Below are positions 33,148-41,514 of a stretch of 64,000 nucleotides of DNA, in pieces (position 1 is the first letter of the stretch; the number at the start of each line of letters is the position of its first letter). The DNA comes from Flavobacteriaceae bacterium (lineage in GTDB: Bacteria > Bacteroidota > Bacteroidia > Flavobacteriales > Flavobacteriaceae). Both the position numbers and the translations under genes were made by a program. The DNA is taken from assembly GCA_947483075.1 (NCBI GenBank), contig CANKLE010000001.1, positions 124,001-188,000 of the forward strand. The letters run 5' to 3'. The notes below the pieces were generated by a model. That model saw only the letters and a list, made by a program, of their open reading frames with translations, did no database searches and had not been told where the DNA came from.

Positions 33148-33915
33148 CTAAATGCTGTTTTTCTTGATGATTTCTTGGGCCAAATGAAGGTAGTTGGTTG
33201 CGCCTTTACTCGTCGCGTCATAGTTGATGATGCTTTCGCCGTAACTTGGAGCTTCACTTAGTTTTACCGTGCGTTGTATGATGGTTTTAAACACCATGTC
33301 GTGGAAGTGTTTTTGTACTTCTTCGACCACTTGGTTCGACAAGCGCAAACGCGAATCAAACATAGTAAGTAATAAGCCTTCGATGTCCAATTGTGGATTG
33401 TGTATTTTTTGTACGCTTTTGATGGTGTTGAGTAATTTGCCTAATCCTTCTAAAGCATAGTATTCGCATTGTATGGGAATCACCACCGAATCGGCAGCAG
33501 TTAAGGCGTTTAAGGTGAGTAAACCTAATGAAGGCGCGCAATCAATAAGGATGTAATCGTAGTTGTCTTTTATCGGAGCCAAGGCTTGTTTCAGCATATA
33601 CTCCCGGTCTTCTTTGTCAACCAATTCAATTTCAATGGCCACCAAATCAATGTGAGCGGCTATTACCGATACATTGGGCGCAGAGCAGGGCAAAATCGCT
33701 TCTTCTGGGCGGTTGCTGTGTTCGAGAACTTGGTAGGTGCCAATGGTTACGTTATCGACATCTATGCCTAAGCCCGAACTGGCATTGGCTTGCGGATCGG
33801 CGTCAATGAGCAGTACTTTTTTCTCTAAAACACCCAAAGAAGCGGCCAGATTTACCGATGTAGTTGTTTTTCCTACCCCTCCTTTTTGATTTGCTATGGC
33901 AATGATTTTACCCAT
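33148..33915 (-). CDS. parA: Chromosome-partitioning ATPase ParA (Soj)
   Basis: 255 residues, a chromosomal-type ParA without N-terminal HTH. Deviant Walker A KGGVGKTTTSVNLA with the signature Lys, LLIDADPQANAS (switch I/Walker A'), YDYILIDCAPSLGLLT (Walker B). It moves ParB-parS complexes on the nucleoid. First gene of the leftward operon parA-parB-DUF5683-dapB-lepB-WbqC, whose members are spaced by -4 to 23 nt; a good promoter is at 33938-33967. Confidence 0.97.
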   Translation of the reverse strand: MGKIIAIANQKGGVGKTTTSVNLAASLGVLEKKVLLIDADPQANASSGLGIDVDNVTIGTYQVLEHSNRPEEAILPCSAPNVSVIAAHIDLVAIEIELVDKEDREYMLKQALAPIKDNYDYILIDCAPSLGLLTLNALTAADSVVIPIQCEYYALEGLGKLLNTIKSVQKIHNPQLDIEGLLLTMFDSRLRLSNQVVEEVQKHFHDMVFKTIIQRTVKLSEAPSYGESIINYDATSKGATNYLHLAQEIIKKNSI

Positions 33916-33937
33916 TTATTTTTTGAAATTTGAGCCG

Positions 33938-33967
33938 TAAAAATACTATTTTTTATGGTTTTCTCAA
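33938..33967 (-). promoter_or_regulatory. Promoter of the parA operon
   Basis: Minus strand: TTG (33967-33965), 19-nt spacer, TATTTTTA (33945-33938), one mismatch from TAnnTTTG. The ParA start codon is 22 nt downstream. Confidence 0.65.
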
Positions 33968-34043
33968 GGTTATTTTGTTAACAAAAGTGAATTGTTATAA
34001 CCAATTCAATATAAAATAAATGGGTAAAATAGAAGCCAGTTGT

Positions 34044-35747
34044 TTAGTTGTTTGTTTGGAGATTTACGTGAACACCAGTTTTGTTTATAGATACGCCTGT
34101 CGAGGTACTGTCTTGGTCTACATGGATCGAAACACCGCCATTCGTATCTTCGTTTTCATCTTCTTCGGGCGGACAATTCGTGCACACCACTTTGTTGCTT
34201 TCTACCCGATACAAATAGGCGTCCGAGCTGTGGTGTAAATTAAAAAACGAGTTGTCTGATTCGTCAAAATTTTGCACCGAACTATCGGTCATAAAATGCA
34301 TTCCTTCTGGCACATACAAATTAATAATCACCTCTTGGTTGCGGAATTTGTTCTTCACATCGGTCAATAAGAAGTCATTTAGAATCAATTGTTTATTGGA
34401 GAAACTGTAACTGTAATTTATTTTTTCTGCCGCAACTCGAGCTTCAACCGCTTTTTTACCACGAGCTTTGCGCACAATTTCCAAATAGGTCGAAGCATCT
34501 GCCGATTTATAGACATTAAATCGAATGTTGTTGCTGTAAATCACCGAATGATTTTGTGCGTCTTCGGTAACCAGAAAGGCATTTTCTTCGTCCTCAGTTC
34601 CAAAGCTTTCGTCGTGTTGAAATCGGATGTGTAAGGTGTCTTTATTGGTAATAGGCAAGGCGTCTTTTTGAATCGATTTCCCAGCCAATTTAAATGCTGA
34701 AACTTGTTCTACGCCCACATAACTGAGGGCAATAAAGGCAAGTATACACAAGGTGATCAGGGTGTATTTGGCCGGTTTTCCAATCGAATTGCTGCGGGGT
34801 GAAATCAGTTTAAAACCCAATAATGTAATGAATAAAGCGGGTATTCCTAAGGCAAGCCACATCATCAATCCAAAAATCCAAGTGGGGTATTCGGCCAAGT
34901 TTCCAGCTAATAAATAATTGGTCCATGGAAATTCTATAAAGGTGGTGCTGCTCAAGGCAAAGCTCGCCAGTGTGAGCCCGATCAAAAATAGAATACTGAG
35001 TACTACAATACATATTCCGGCTATTTTTCCAATCAATTTGATGATAGTATGGATTACTTCGCTCAATGTAGAACCCACTTTACTGGCATTAGATTTTAAT
35101 TGGTTTCCCAACGAATCGTAATCTTTGTTTTTAATTTTTTCGGAAACGCTGTTAAATTCTTCCCGCACTTTTTTCTCGATCGAAGAAATGTTTACCGGTT
35201 CGCCTTTCATTTCTAATTTTTCGGAAGTGGTTTTGGCTTCTGGGATAACAATCCACAAGATGATATACGTTAAAAAACCAAATCCATAAAAGAACAAAGC
35301 TGCCAATAAGATCAATCGCAAATACACTCGCTCGATGCCAAAATAATACCCCAATCCAGCAAGCACACCACCAATCATGGCGTCGTCTTTGTCGCGGTAC
35401 AGTTTTTTGGATTTATAGCTCTTGGATGAAGGTTGGGGTGAAGTCGCCTCAGAATTTGCTTGGTCTGTCTCGCCAGTTTCCCCATCAATGCGGTAATCTT
35501 CGGGTTGCCCCATGATCGCAATCACTTCGTCAATTTCGGACATCACAATCACTTGTTTGTCGCTGCTGTGTTTGGCAGAAATAAGTTCGGCGATACGCAA
35601 TTCGATGTCTTTGATGATTTCGTCTTGTCCGTTGGTGTTGTTCAACGAACGTTTAATGGCGTCCAAATAATTGGATAATTTCAAGTAGGCTTCTTCGTCG
35701 ATGTGAAAAACTACTCCTCCTAAATTGATATTTACAGTTTTATTCAT
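34044..35747 (-). CDS. PspC domain protein
   Basis: 567 residues from the ATG at 35747 (MNKTVNINLGGVVFHID); an upstream in-frame start would overlap the PadR gene. Residues 1-95 are a soluble domain frequent in Bacteroidota PspC proteins, the PspC domain is about 116-170 (DDAMIGGVLAGLGYYFG and a membrane helix), followed by three more helices (about 235-345) and a C-terminal beta-rich domain (about 370-530) like DUF4097. Likely an envelope-stress or membrane protein under control of the PadR regulator 5 nt upstream. Confidence 0.88.
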   Translation of the reverse strand: MNKTVNINLGGVVFHIDEEAYLKLSNYLDAIKRSLNNTNGQDEIIKDIELRIAELISAKHSSDKQVIVMSEIDEVIAIMGQPEDYRIDGETGETDQANSEATSPQPSSKSYKSKKLYRDKDDAMIGGVLAGLGYYFGIERVYLRLILLAALFFYGFGFLTYIILWIVIPEAKTTSEKLEMKGEPVNISSIEKKVREEFNSVSEKIKNKDYDSLGNQLKSNASKVGSTLSEVIHTIIKLIGKIAGICIVVLSILFLIGLTLASFALSSTTFIEFPWTNYLLAGNLAEYPTWIFGLMMWLALGIPALFITLLGFKLISPRSNSIGKPAKYTLITLCILAFIALSYVGVEQVSAFKLAGKSIQKDALPITNKDTLHIRFQHDESFGTEDEENAFLVTEDAQNHSVIYSNNIRFNVYKSADASTYLEIVRKARGKKAVEARVAAEKINYSYSFSNKQLILNDFLLTDVKNKFRNQEVIINLYVPEGMHFMTDSSVQNFDESDNSFFNLHHSSDAYLYRVESNKVVCTNCPPEEDENEDTNGGVSIHVDQDSTSTGVSINKTGVHVNLQTNN

Positions 35748-35752
35748 GTCAG

Positions 35753-36082
35753 TTAGTTTTGGTTTGTGATTAGGTGTACCGCATCCGAAAGTTCTTTCCA
35801 GGTGCTGTTTAGTTCTTGTAAGAAAGTTTGTCCTTCTTCGGTCAGGCCATAGTATTTTCGAGGCGGTCCCGATGTAGATTCTTCCCAACGGTAGATCAAC
35901 AAACCGTCGTTTTTTAAGCGGGTAAGCAGCGGATAAACTGTGCCTTCAACAACCAATAATTTGGCGTTTTTGAGCGTGTCCAAAATCTCCGAAGTGTAGG
36001 CATCTTTCTCTTTTAAAACCGAGAGAATGCAAAACTCCAGTACGCCTTTTCGCATTTGTGCTTTGGTGTTTTCAATATTCAT
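35753..36082 (-). CDS. PadR family transcriptional regulator
   Basis: 109 residues. Winged helix-turn-helix typical of PadR: KGVLEFCILSVLKEKDAYTSEI, then VVEGTVYPLLTRLKNDGLL (recognition helix), SGPPRKYYGLTEEG (wing). It usually represses its own operon. Next gene is the PspC protein 5 nt away. The promoter 36109-36141 has an ATGTACAT palindrome against the -7 element, a plausible operator. Confidence 0.94.
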   Translation of the reverse strand: MNIENTKAQMRKGVLEFCILSVLKEKDAYTSEILDTLKNAKLLVVEGTVYPLLTRLKNDGLLIYRWEESTSGPPRKYYGLTEEGQTFLQELNSTWKELSDAVHLITNQN

Positions 36083-36108
36083 AGTGGTATACTTAGTAAT
36101 TTCTTATG

Positions 36109-36141
36109 CAAATATATGTACATTATAAAGTAATATGCAAA
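36109..36141 (-). promoter_or_regulatory. Promoter of padR-pspC with possible PadR operator
   Basis: Minus strand: TTTG (36141-36138), 21-nt spacer, TATATTTG (36116-36109), a full match. The palindrome ATGTACAT (36116-36123) adjoins the -7 element; PadR proteins are known to bind ATGT/ACAT half-sites, so autoregulation is likely but unproved. Confidence 0.65.
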
Positions 36142-36231
36142 ACATAGTACTAATATTTTTTCAAAATTTAACATTTAAGCCAAATTCATTAGCCTTGATG
36201 TGTAAGTCATACATAATTTGTTTAACAATTA

Positions 36232-36262
36232 TTTGAATATAGTAAACAAAAAACTATCTTTA
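36232..36262 (+). promoter_or_regulatory. Promoter of the epimerase-like gene
   Basis: TTTG (36232-36235), 19-nt spacer, TATCTTTA (36255-36262), one mismatch from consensus; the ATG is 13 nt downstream, so the leader is very short. Confidence 0.65.
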
Positions 36263-36275
36263 CCTAAAAAAAACA

Positions 36276-37181
36276 ATGGTTGTTTTAGTCACAGGAGCTA
36301 CAGGATTAATCGGAAAGGCATTGGTTAAACAACTCTTGCAAAAAGGACACACCGTTCATTACCTCACAACCTCTTCCAGAAAACTTCAACACACAGCTAA
36401 TTATAAAGGCTTTTTGTGGAACCCCACCGATTATTACTTAGATGAAGCTTGTTTAGAAAACGTACAGATTATTTTTCATTTGGCCGGCGCAACCATAGCG
36501 AAGCGTTGGACAACCTCATACAAAGCCGAGATTCTTTCGAGTCGCTTAGCTACTGCCCAAACCTTGTATGATTACCTGCGTAAGGTACCAAATCAGGTTA
36601 AACAGCTAATCGCGGCTTCTGGAACCGCTATTTATGCCAATCATCCTTCCAAAAATTACCTCGAAACCGAGTCCCAGCTTTCCCATTCTTTTTTAGGGGA
36701 GGTGGTGCAAAAATGGGAAACACAGACTAGCAAATTCAGTTCCTTGGGTATTAAAGTATGTCAATTGCGCACAGCTCTTGTGTTTGCATCCCATGGTGGA
36801 GCACTGCCACAACTGGTAAATCCGATCAGATTGGGATTGGGCTCCGTGATGGGAACGGGAAATCAAAAACTTTCTTGGATTCATTTGCAAGACGTAGTTG
36901 CCATGTATTTGTTTGCGATGGATAACAGTTGGGAGGGTGTTTATAATGCGGTGGCTCCCGAAGTAATTAGCAACCGTGTCCAAACGCAATTACTGGCTAA
37001 AATCCTTAAACGAAGCCTATGGATGCCCGCTACACCCCAATGGTTGATGCAACTTATTTTAGGAGAAATGCACCAATTGCTATTCACGGATACTCGAATT
37101 AGTTGCCAAAAAGCCTCAGATGCGGGCTTTGTGTTTCATTTTCCTTCGGCCAAATTAGCCTTACAAAACTGCTTAAAATAA
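36276..37181 (+). CDS. TIGR01777 family NAD(P)-binding epimerase-like protein
   Basis: 301 residues of the extended SDR superfamily, SulA/YfcH branch (TIGR01777). Seen: VTGATGLIGKALVKQLL near the N terminus, IIFHLAGATIAKRWT, AASGTAIYA, RTALVFASHGGALPQLV and WIHLQDVVAMYLFAM, and the C-terminal DUF1731-type end. No biochemical role is established for the family. Single gene with its own promoter and a weak terminator after it. Confidence 0.9.
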   Translation: MVVLVTGATGLIGKALVKQLLQKGHTVHYLTTSSRKLQHTANYKGFLWNPTDYYLDEACLENVQIIFHLAGATIAKRWTTSYKAEILSSRLATAQTLYDYLRKVPNQVKQLIAASGTAIYANHPSKNYLETESQLSHSFLGEVVQKWETQTSKFSSLGIKVCQLRTALVFASHGGALPQLVNPIRLGLGSVMGTGNQKLSWIHLQDVVAMYLFAMDNSWEGVYNAVAPEVISNRVQTQLLAKILKRSLWMPATPQWLMQLILGEMHQLLFTDTRISCQKASDAGFVFHFPSAKLALQNCLK

Positions 37182-37182
37182 A

Positions 37183-37209
37183 AAAGCGCCAACCAGTAGT
37201 TTGCGCTTT
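37183..37209 (+). terminator. Weak hairpin after the epimerase-like gene
   Basis: AAAGCGC (37183-37189) can pair with GCGCTTT (37203-37209). The loop is 13 nt and there is no T run. From here to 37394 (about 185 bp) I see only AT-rich sequence. Confidence 0.35.
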
Positions 37210-37394
37210 AGTATGTAATAGGTGAATTAATAATTAGTAAATCCGTGTCGCTAACGGGCAATCATCTTCGGGTACAGCGATACACATTTCAAACACAAAC
37301 ATACACAAACGAAATCGTTATCGAATCTAATTGCTGCCATTTTTTATTTTTTTTATGATTTGAGTTCTTCAGTTCAAAAATAAAAAGATGACAA

Positions 37395-37427
37395 TTTGAC
37401 ATTTTTTAAGAAATGGCAATACTTTTG
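37395..37427 (+). promoter_or_regulatory. Promoter of grpE-dnaJ
   Basis: TTTG (37395-37398), 21-nt spacer, TACTTTTG (37420-37427), full -7 consensus, 22 nt before the grpE ATG. No CIRCE or other heat-shock element is visible. Confidence 0.7.
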
Positions 37428-37449
37428 CAATCCCTAAGCGAAAAAATAA

Positions 37450-38025
37450 ATGTTTAAAAAACGATTTAAAGATACGTTCAACATGACTACGGAGAAAAAC
37501 GAAAACGAAGAAGTGGTAGATTCAATACATACAGAGCATCCGCATGAAGAAGGCATAGGAGCTGCCGATGCCCTAACGCCAGAACAACAATTGCAAGAAG
37601 ATTTAGCCAGCGAAAAAGACAAGCATTTGCGTTTGTTTGCCGAGTTTGAAAATTACAAACGCCGAACAGTCAAAGAGCGCATCGAGTTGTTTAAAACAGC
37701 CAATCAAGATGTGTTGCAGTCTTTATTGCCCGTTTTGGATGATTTTGATCGTGCCATGACAGAAATTAAGAAAACAGATGACGATGTGTTATTGAAAGGT
37801 GTCGAATTAATTCATGAAAAATTAAAATCAACTCTAGTGTCCAAAGGCTTAGAAGAAGTTGCCATAAAATCGGGTGATATTTTTGATGCCGATTTTGCCG
37901 AAGCGCTCACTCAAATTCCTGCGCCTTCGCCAAATTTAAAAGGAAAAGTGGTCGATGTGATTGAAAAAGGATACAAATTAGGCGATAAAATTATTCGTTT
38001 CCCCAAAGTGGTTATCGGCCATTAA
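37450..38025 (+). CDS. grpE: Nucleotide exchange factor GrpE
   Basis: 191 residues. GrpE releases ADP from DnaK. Long N-terminal helix with acidic low-complexity part (1-55), then KHLRLFAEFENYKRRTVKE, LLPVLDDFDRAM and the C-terminal beta domain VIEKGYKLGDKIIRFPKVVIG. An internal ATG at codon 12 (37483) is an alternative start. 12 nt upstream of dnaJ; dnaK is not in the window. Confidence 0.96.
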   Translation: MFKKRFKDTFNMTTEKNENEEVVDSIHTEHPHEEGIGAADALTPEQQLQEDLASEKDKHLRLFAEFENYKRRTVKERIELFKTANQDVLQSLLPVLDDFDRAMTEIKKTDDDVLLKGVELIHEKLKSTLVSKGLEEVAIKSGDIFDADFAEALTQIPAPSPNLKGKVVDVIEKGYKLGDKIIRFPKVVIGH

Positions 38026-38037
38026 AAACCAAAAAAA

Positions 38038-39153
38038 ATGAAAAAAGATTTCTACGAAATTTTAGGAATAACCAAATCAGCAAACGAGGCCGAAATCAAA
38101 AAGGCCTACCGTAAAAAAGCGATTGAGTTTCATCCAGATAAAAACCCAGGTAACAAAGAGGCCGAAGAAAACTTCAAAAAAGCGGCTGAGGCCTACGAAG
38201 TATTGAGCGACCCCAACAAAAAAGCCAAGTACGACCAATACGGCCACCAAGCTTTTGAAGGCGGCGGCGGTGGATACGGCGGCGGTGGCATGAATATGGA
38301 TGACATTTTCAGCCAATTTGGCGACATTTTTGGCGGCGGCGGATTTGGTGGTTTCGGCGGATTTGGTGGTGGAGGCGGCCAACGCCGGGTGAAAGGAAGC
38401 AACTTGCGCATCAAAGTAAAATTGACTCTGGAGGAAATCGCCAACGGCGTAGAGAAAAAAGTAAAAGTAAAACGCAAAATCCAAGCGTCAGGCGTGAGTT
38501 ACAAAACCTGCGGGACTTGTAACGGCCAAGGCCAAGTGATGCGCGTAACCAATACGATTTTGGGTAGAATGCAATCGGCTTCGACTTGTCCAACTTGTGG
38601 CGGTGCCGGTCAATCGATAGATAAAAAACCAGCCAATGCCGATGCGCAGGGGATGATTTTGGAAGACGAGACGGTATCGATCAAAATTCCTGCAGGCGTA
38701 GTAGATGGCATGCAATTGAAAGTATCCAACAAAGGCAATGACGCGCCGGGCAATGGAATTCCCGGAGATTTGATTGTTGCCATCGAAGAAGTTGAGCACG
38801 AATTCTTGAAACGCGAAGGCGAAAATTTGCATTACGATTTGTACATCAGCGTTCCCGAAGCGGTGTTGGGCGTATCCAAAGAAATCGAGGCCGTAAACGG
38901 AAAAGTGCGCATCAAACTCGAAGAAGGGATCCAATCGGGTAAAATATTGCGATTAAAAGGAAAAGGAATTCCGAGTGTAAACAGCTACGGAACAGGGGAT
39001 TTGTTGGTGCATGTGAATGTGTGGACACCCAAAACTTTGTCTAAAGAGCAAAAAGAATTTTTTGAACAACACCTGGCCGACGAGCATTTTATTCCAAAAC
39101 CAGAAAAATCAGACAAATCCTTTTTTGAGAAAGTAAAAGATATGTTTTCATAA
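38038..39153 (+). CDS. dnaJ: Chaperone DnaJ with a reduced zinc-binding domain
   Basis: 371 residues. J domain with HPD at 32-34, Gly/Phe-rich linker (75-115, long runs of Gly), zinc region, and C-terminal substrate domains. Normally four CxxCxGxG motifs bind two zinc ions; here only two remain, CGTCNGQG (158-165) and CPTCGGAG (184-191), enough for a single zinc site. The stretch between them and the rest of the domain is shortened in frame, not broken. I recall the same reduced form from other flavobacteria. Terminator follows. Confidence 0.95.
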   Translation: MKKDFYEILGITKSANEAEIKKAYRKKAIEFHPDKNPGNKEAEENFKKAAEAYEVLSDPNKKAKYDQYGHQAFEGGGGGYGGGGMNMDDIFSQFGDIFGGGGFGGFGGFGGGGGQRRVKGSNLRIKVKLTLEEIANGVEKKVKVKRKIQASGVSYKTCGTCNGQGQVMRVTNTILGRMQSASTCPTCGGAGQSIDKKPANADAQGMILEDETVSIKIPAGVVDGMQLKVSNKGNDAPGNGIPGDLIVAIEEVEHEFLKREGENLHYDLYISVPEAVLGVSKEIEAVNGKVRIKLEEGIQSGKILRLKGKGIPSVNSYGTGDLLVHVNVWTPKTLSKEQKEFFEQHLADEHFIPKPEKSDKSFFEKVKDMFS

Positions 39154-39175
39154 CCCAAATAAAGAAAAATATACT

Positions 39176-39207
39176 AAACCCGTCTGTGTTAAAAGATGGG
39201 TTTTTTT
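39176..39207 (+). terminator. Rho-independent terminator after dnaJ
   Basis: Ten-pair stem (39176-39185 with 39194-39203, one G-T pair), 8-nt loop and a T run to 39207. Confidence 0.8.
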
Positions 39208-39219
39208 ATGTTAAAATGG

Positions 39220-39248
39220 TTGCTTTCGCGGCGATTTGTGTATTTTTA
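39220..39248 (+). promoter_or_regulatory. Promoter of the ABC exporter operon
   Basis: TTG (39220-39222), 18-nt spacer, TATTTTTA (39241-39248), one mismatch from TAnnTTTG; ATG 20 nt downstream. Lies directly after the dnaJ terminator. Confidence 0.6.
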
Positions 39249-39267
39249 CGGCTCTCAAAAAACACCT

Positions 39268-40191
39268 ATGAATTCTATACTAGAAATCAATTCAGTTTAC
39301 AAACAATACGGCGATTATGTGGCGCTAAACGGCGTTTCATTAAAGGTTCCCAAAGGAAGTATTTATGGTTTATTGGGTCCAAATGGTGCCGGAAAAACTT
39401 CACTGATCCGCATCATTAATCAAATTACCTTGCCCGATCGCGGCGAAGTGATTTTGGATGGCGAAAAGTTACAACCCAAACACGTGCAATACATTGGGTA
39501 TTTGCCCGAAGAACGCGGTTTGTACAAAACCATGAAAGTGGGAGAACAATGCTTGTATTTGGCGCAAATGAAAGGCCTAACCAAAGCCGAAGCCAAAGTG
39601 CAGCTCGACTACTGGTTTGACCGTCTAGAAATAAAAGGCTGGTGGGACAAAAAAATTCAAGAGCTCTCTAAAGGAATGGCACAAAAAATTCAATTTGTGG
39701 TCTGTGTGTTGCACCAACCCAAATTATTAATTTTTGACGAACCTTTTTCTGGTTTTGATCCGGTGAATGCCAATCTAATCAAAGATGAAATTTTGGAACT
39801 CAAGAAAAAAGGAGCTACGATAATCTTTTCGACGCACCGCATGGAATCTGTGGAGGAATTGTGTGACGACATCGCCTTGATCCACAAATCAAACAAATTA
39901 CTCGAAGGTCCTTTGCAAGACATCAAGCGTCAATTTCGCACCAATAACTATGAAGTGGGCATTTTAACCGATAACGCGGCTGGGCTTCAAGCAGAGCTTT
40001 CCCAAAAGTTTACCATTCAACCCACCGAATTCAAATCCTTAAATAACGAATTGCAGTTGCAAATTCAACTCAACAATTCCTCGCCAAACGAATTGCTGCA
40101 TGCGCTCACACAACGGGGGCAAGTGACTCATTTTATGGAGAAAATACCCAGTGTAAACGACATCTTTATCCAAACGGTACAAAATAACTAA
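39268..40191 (+). CDS. ABC transporter ATP-binding protein (NatA-like)
   Basis: 307 residues from the ATG at 39268 (MNSILEINSVYKQYG); the longer frame upstream covers the promoter. Walker A GPNGAGKTSL, signature ELSKGMAQKIQ, Walker B LLIFDEPFSGFD, His switch FSTHRME, and a C-terminal DUF4162-like tail (about 225-307). With the permease 8 nt downstream it forms an ABC-2 exporter resembling the Na+ exporter NatAB; the substrate is not known. Confidence 0.92.
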   Translation: MNSILEINSVYKQYGDYVALNGVSLKVPKGSIYGLLGPNGAGKTSLIRIINQITLPDRGEVILDGEKLQPKHVQYIGYLPEERGLYKTMKVGEQCLYLAQMKGLTKAEAKVQLDYWFDRLEIKGWWDKKIQELSKGMAQKIQFVVCVLHQPKLLIFDEPFSGFDPVNANLIKDEILELKKKGATIIFSTHRMESVEELCDDIALIHKSNKLLEGPLQDIKRQFRTNNYEVGILTDNAAGLQAELSQKFTIQPTEFKSLNNELQLQIQLNNSSPNELLHALTQRGQVTHFMEKIPSVNDIFIQTVQNN

Positions 40192-40199
40192 GGCCAGCT

Positions 40200-41504
40200 A
40201 TGAACATCATTTTATTAATCATTCAACGGGAATTTTTGGCCAAGGTGCGCAACAAATCCTTCATTGTAATGACTTTTTTAAGTCCTTTATTGTTTGTGGG
40301 TATTGCGGCCTTTGTGGGTTATTTGAGTTCGATTAAATCGGATGTAAAAACGATTGCGATTCACGATGCTTCGGGTTTATTTGCTGCCGATTTCAAAAAC
40401 AACGAAGAGTACCAATATGTCGATTTGTCCAAGACCGATTTGGCTGTAGTCAAAGACAGTGTAGTCAGCGAACAATACGAGGGCGTTTTGGTTATTCCGG
40501 AATCTGTAAAAAATGGCCTTCACGAAAATCAAGTGAAATTTTTGTCCAACGACAGCCCAAGCATTTCTTTTTTGTCCGATATGGAAGCCGTGCTTTCCCA
40601 TCGACTCACCCAACTCAATTTTCAAACGGCTCATTTAGACACCTTGGCCATCAAGAAAGCCACGGCCGACGTTTCTATAGGTGTGGCGAAAGCTACGGGC
40701 GAATCGAGCGTGAAGGGATTAAACGAAATTAAAATTGCCATCGGCGGCGCCTTTGGGTACCTGATCATGATGTTTATTGTGATTTATGGCAATATGGTGA
40801 TGCGTTCGGTAATCGAAGAGAAAACCAACCGCATTATCGAAATTATCATCTCCTCGGTAAAACCCTTTCAACTGATGATGGGAAAAATCATCGGGACTTC
40901 TTTGGCCGGGGTGTTGCAATTCATTATTTGGGCTATTTTGGGCTTTACTTTTCTCACGCTTTCCTCGGTGTTTTTTGGCACCCAAGCTACGACAACGCCG
41001 GGATTATCTCCCGAGTTGATGCAAACGGCCCAACACGAAATGAGTTCTTCCATTTACCAATACATCCAAGAATTGTGGAACCTGCCCATTGCCACTATAT
41101 TGATTTCTTTTGTGGTCTATTTTATTGGCGGTTATTTTCTATACAGTTCGTTTTATGCGGCTATTGGAGCAGCAGTCGATAACGAAACCGATTCGCAACA
41201 ATTTTTATTGCCCATCATCATGCCCTTAATTTTGGGTGTATACATCGGTTTTTTTACGGTGATGAATGACCCCAACGGCACCATTGCTACGGTATTTTCT
41301 ATGATTCCCTTAACCTCACCCATCGTAATGCTAATGCGCATACCGTTTGGCGTGCCTTGGTGGCAGATTGCCTTGTCGATGACCATTTTATTTGGCACCT
41401 TCTTTTTGGTGGTTTGGTTTGCAGCCAAAATTTACCGCATCGGAATATTAATGTACGGCAAAAAACCAACATGGAAAGAATTGTACCGTTGGTTGAAATA
41501 CTAA
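40200..41504 (+). CDS. ABC-2 type permease (NatB-like)
   Basis: 434 residues. One helix near the N terminus (FIVMTFLSPLLFVGIAAFVGYL), a large external domain (about 45-170), then five helices; VMRSVIEEKTNRIIEIIISSVKP is the family box preceding helix 3. Partner of the ATPase encoded 8 nt upstream. Followed 10 nt later by the NtrC-like regulator, so the three are probably one transcript. Confidence 0.92.
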   Translation: MNIILLIIQREFLAKVRNKSFIVMTFLSPLLFVGIAAFVGYLSSIKSDVKTIAIHDASGLFAADFKNNEEYQYVDLSKTDLAVVKDSVVSEQYEGVLVIPESVKNGLHENQVKFLSNDSPSISFLSDMEAVLSHRLTQLNFQTAHLDTLAIKKATADVSIGVAKATGESSVKGLNEIKIAIGGAFGYLIMMFIVIYGNMVMRSVIEEKTNRIIEIIISSVKPFQLMMGKIIGTSLAGVLQFIIWAILGFTFLTLSSVFFGTQATTTPGLSPELMQTAQHEMSSSIYQYIQELWNLPIATILISFVVYFIGGYFLYSSFYAAIGAAVDNETDSQQFLLPIIMPLILGVYIGFFTVMNDPNGTIATVFSMIPLTSPIVMLMRIPFGVPWWQIALSMTILFGTFFLVVWFAAKIYRIGILMYGKKPTWKELYRWLKY

Positions 41505-41514
41505 TAACGTAGAG

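Noticed and set aside
34060..34075. TTTACGTGAA near parA, like part of a parS site
   Set aside because: It matches the core of TGTTTCACGTGAAACA at only about 10 of 16 positions, lacks symmetry outside the core and lies in the coding end of the PspC gene.
38193..38477. Pro-rich frame opposite dnaJ
   Set aside because: Reverse complement of the Gly-rich linker of DnaJ; no start signal and the dnaJ frame is certain.
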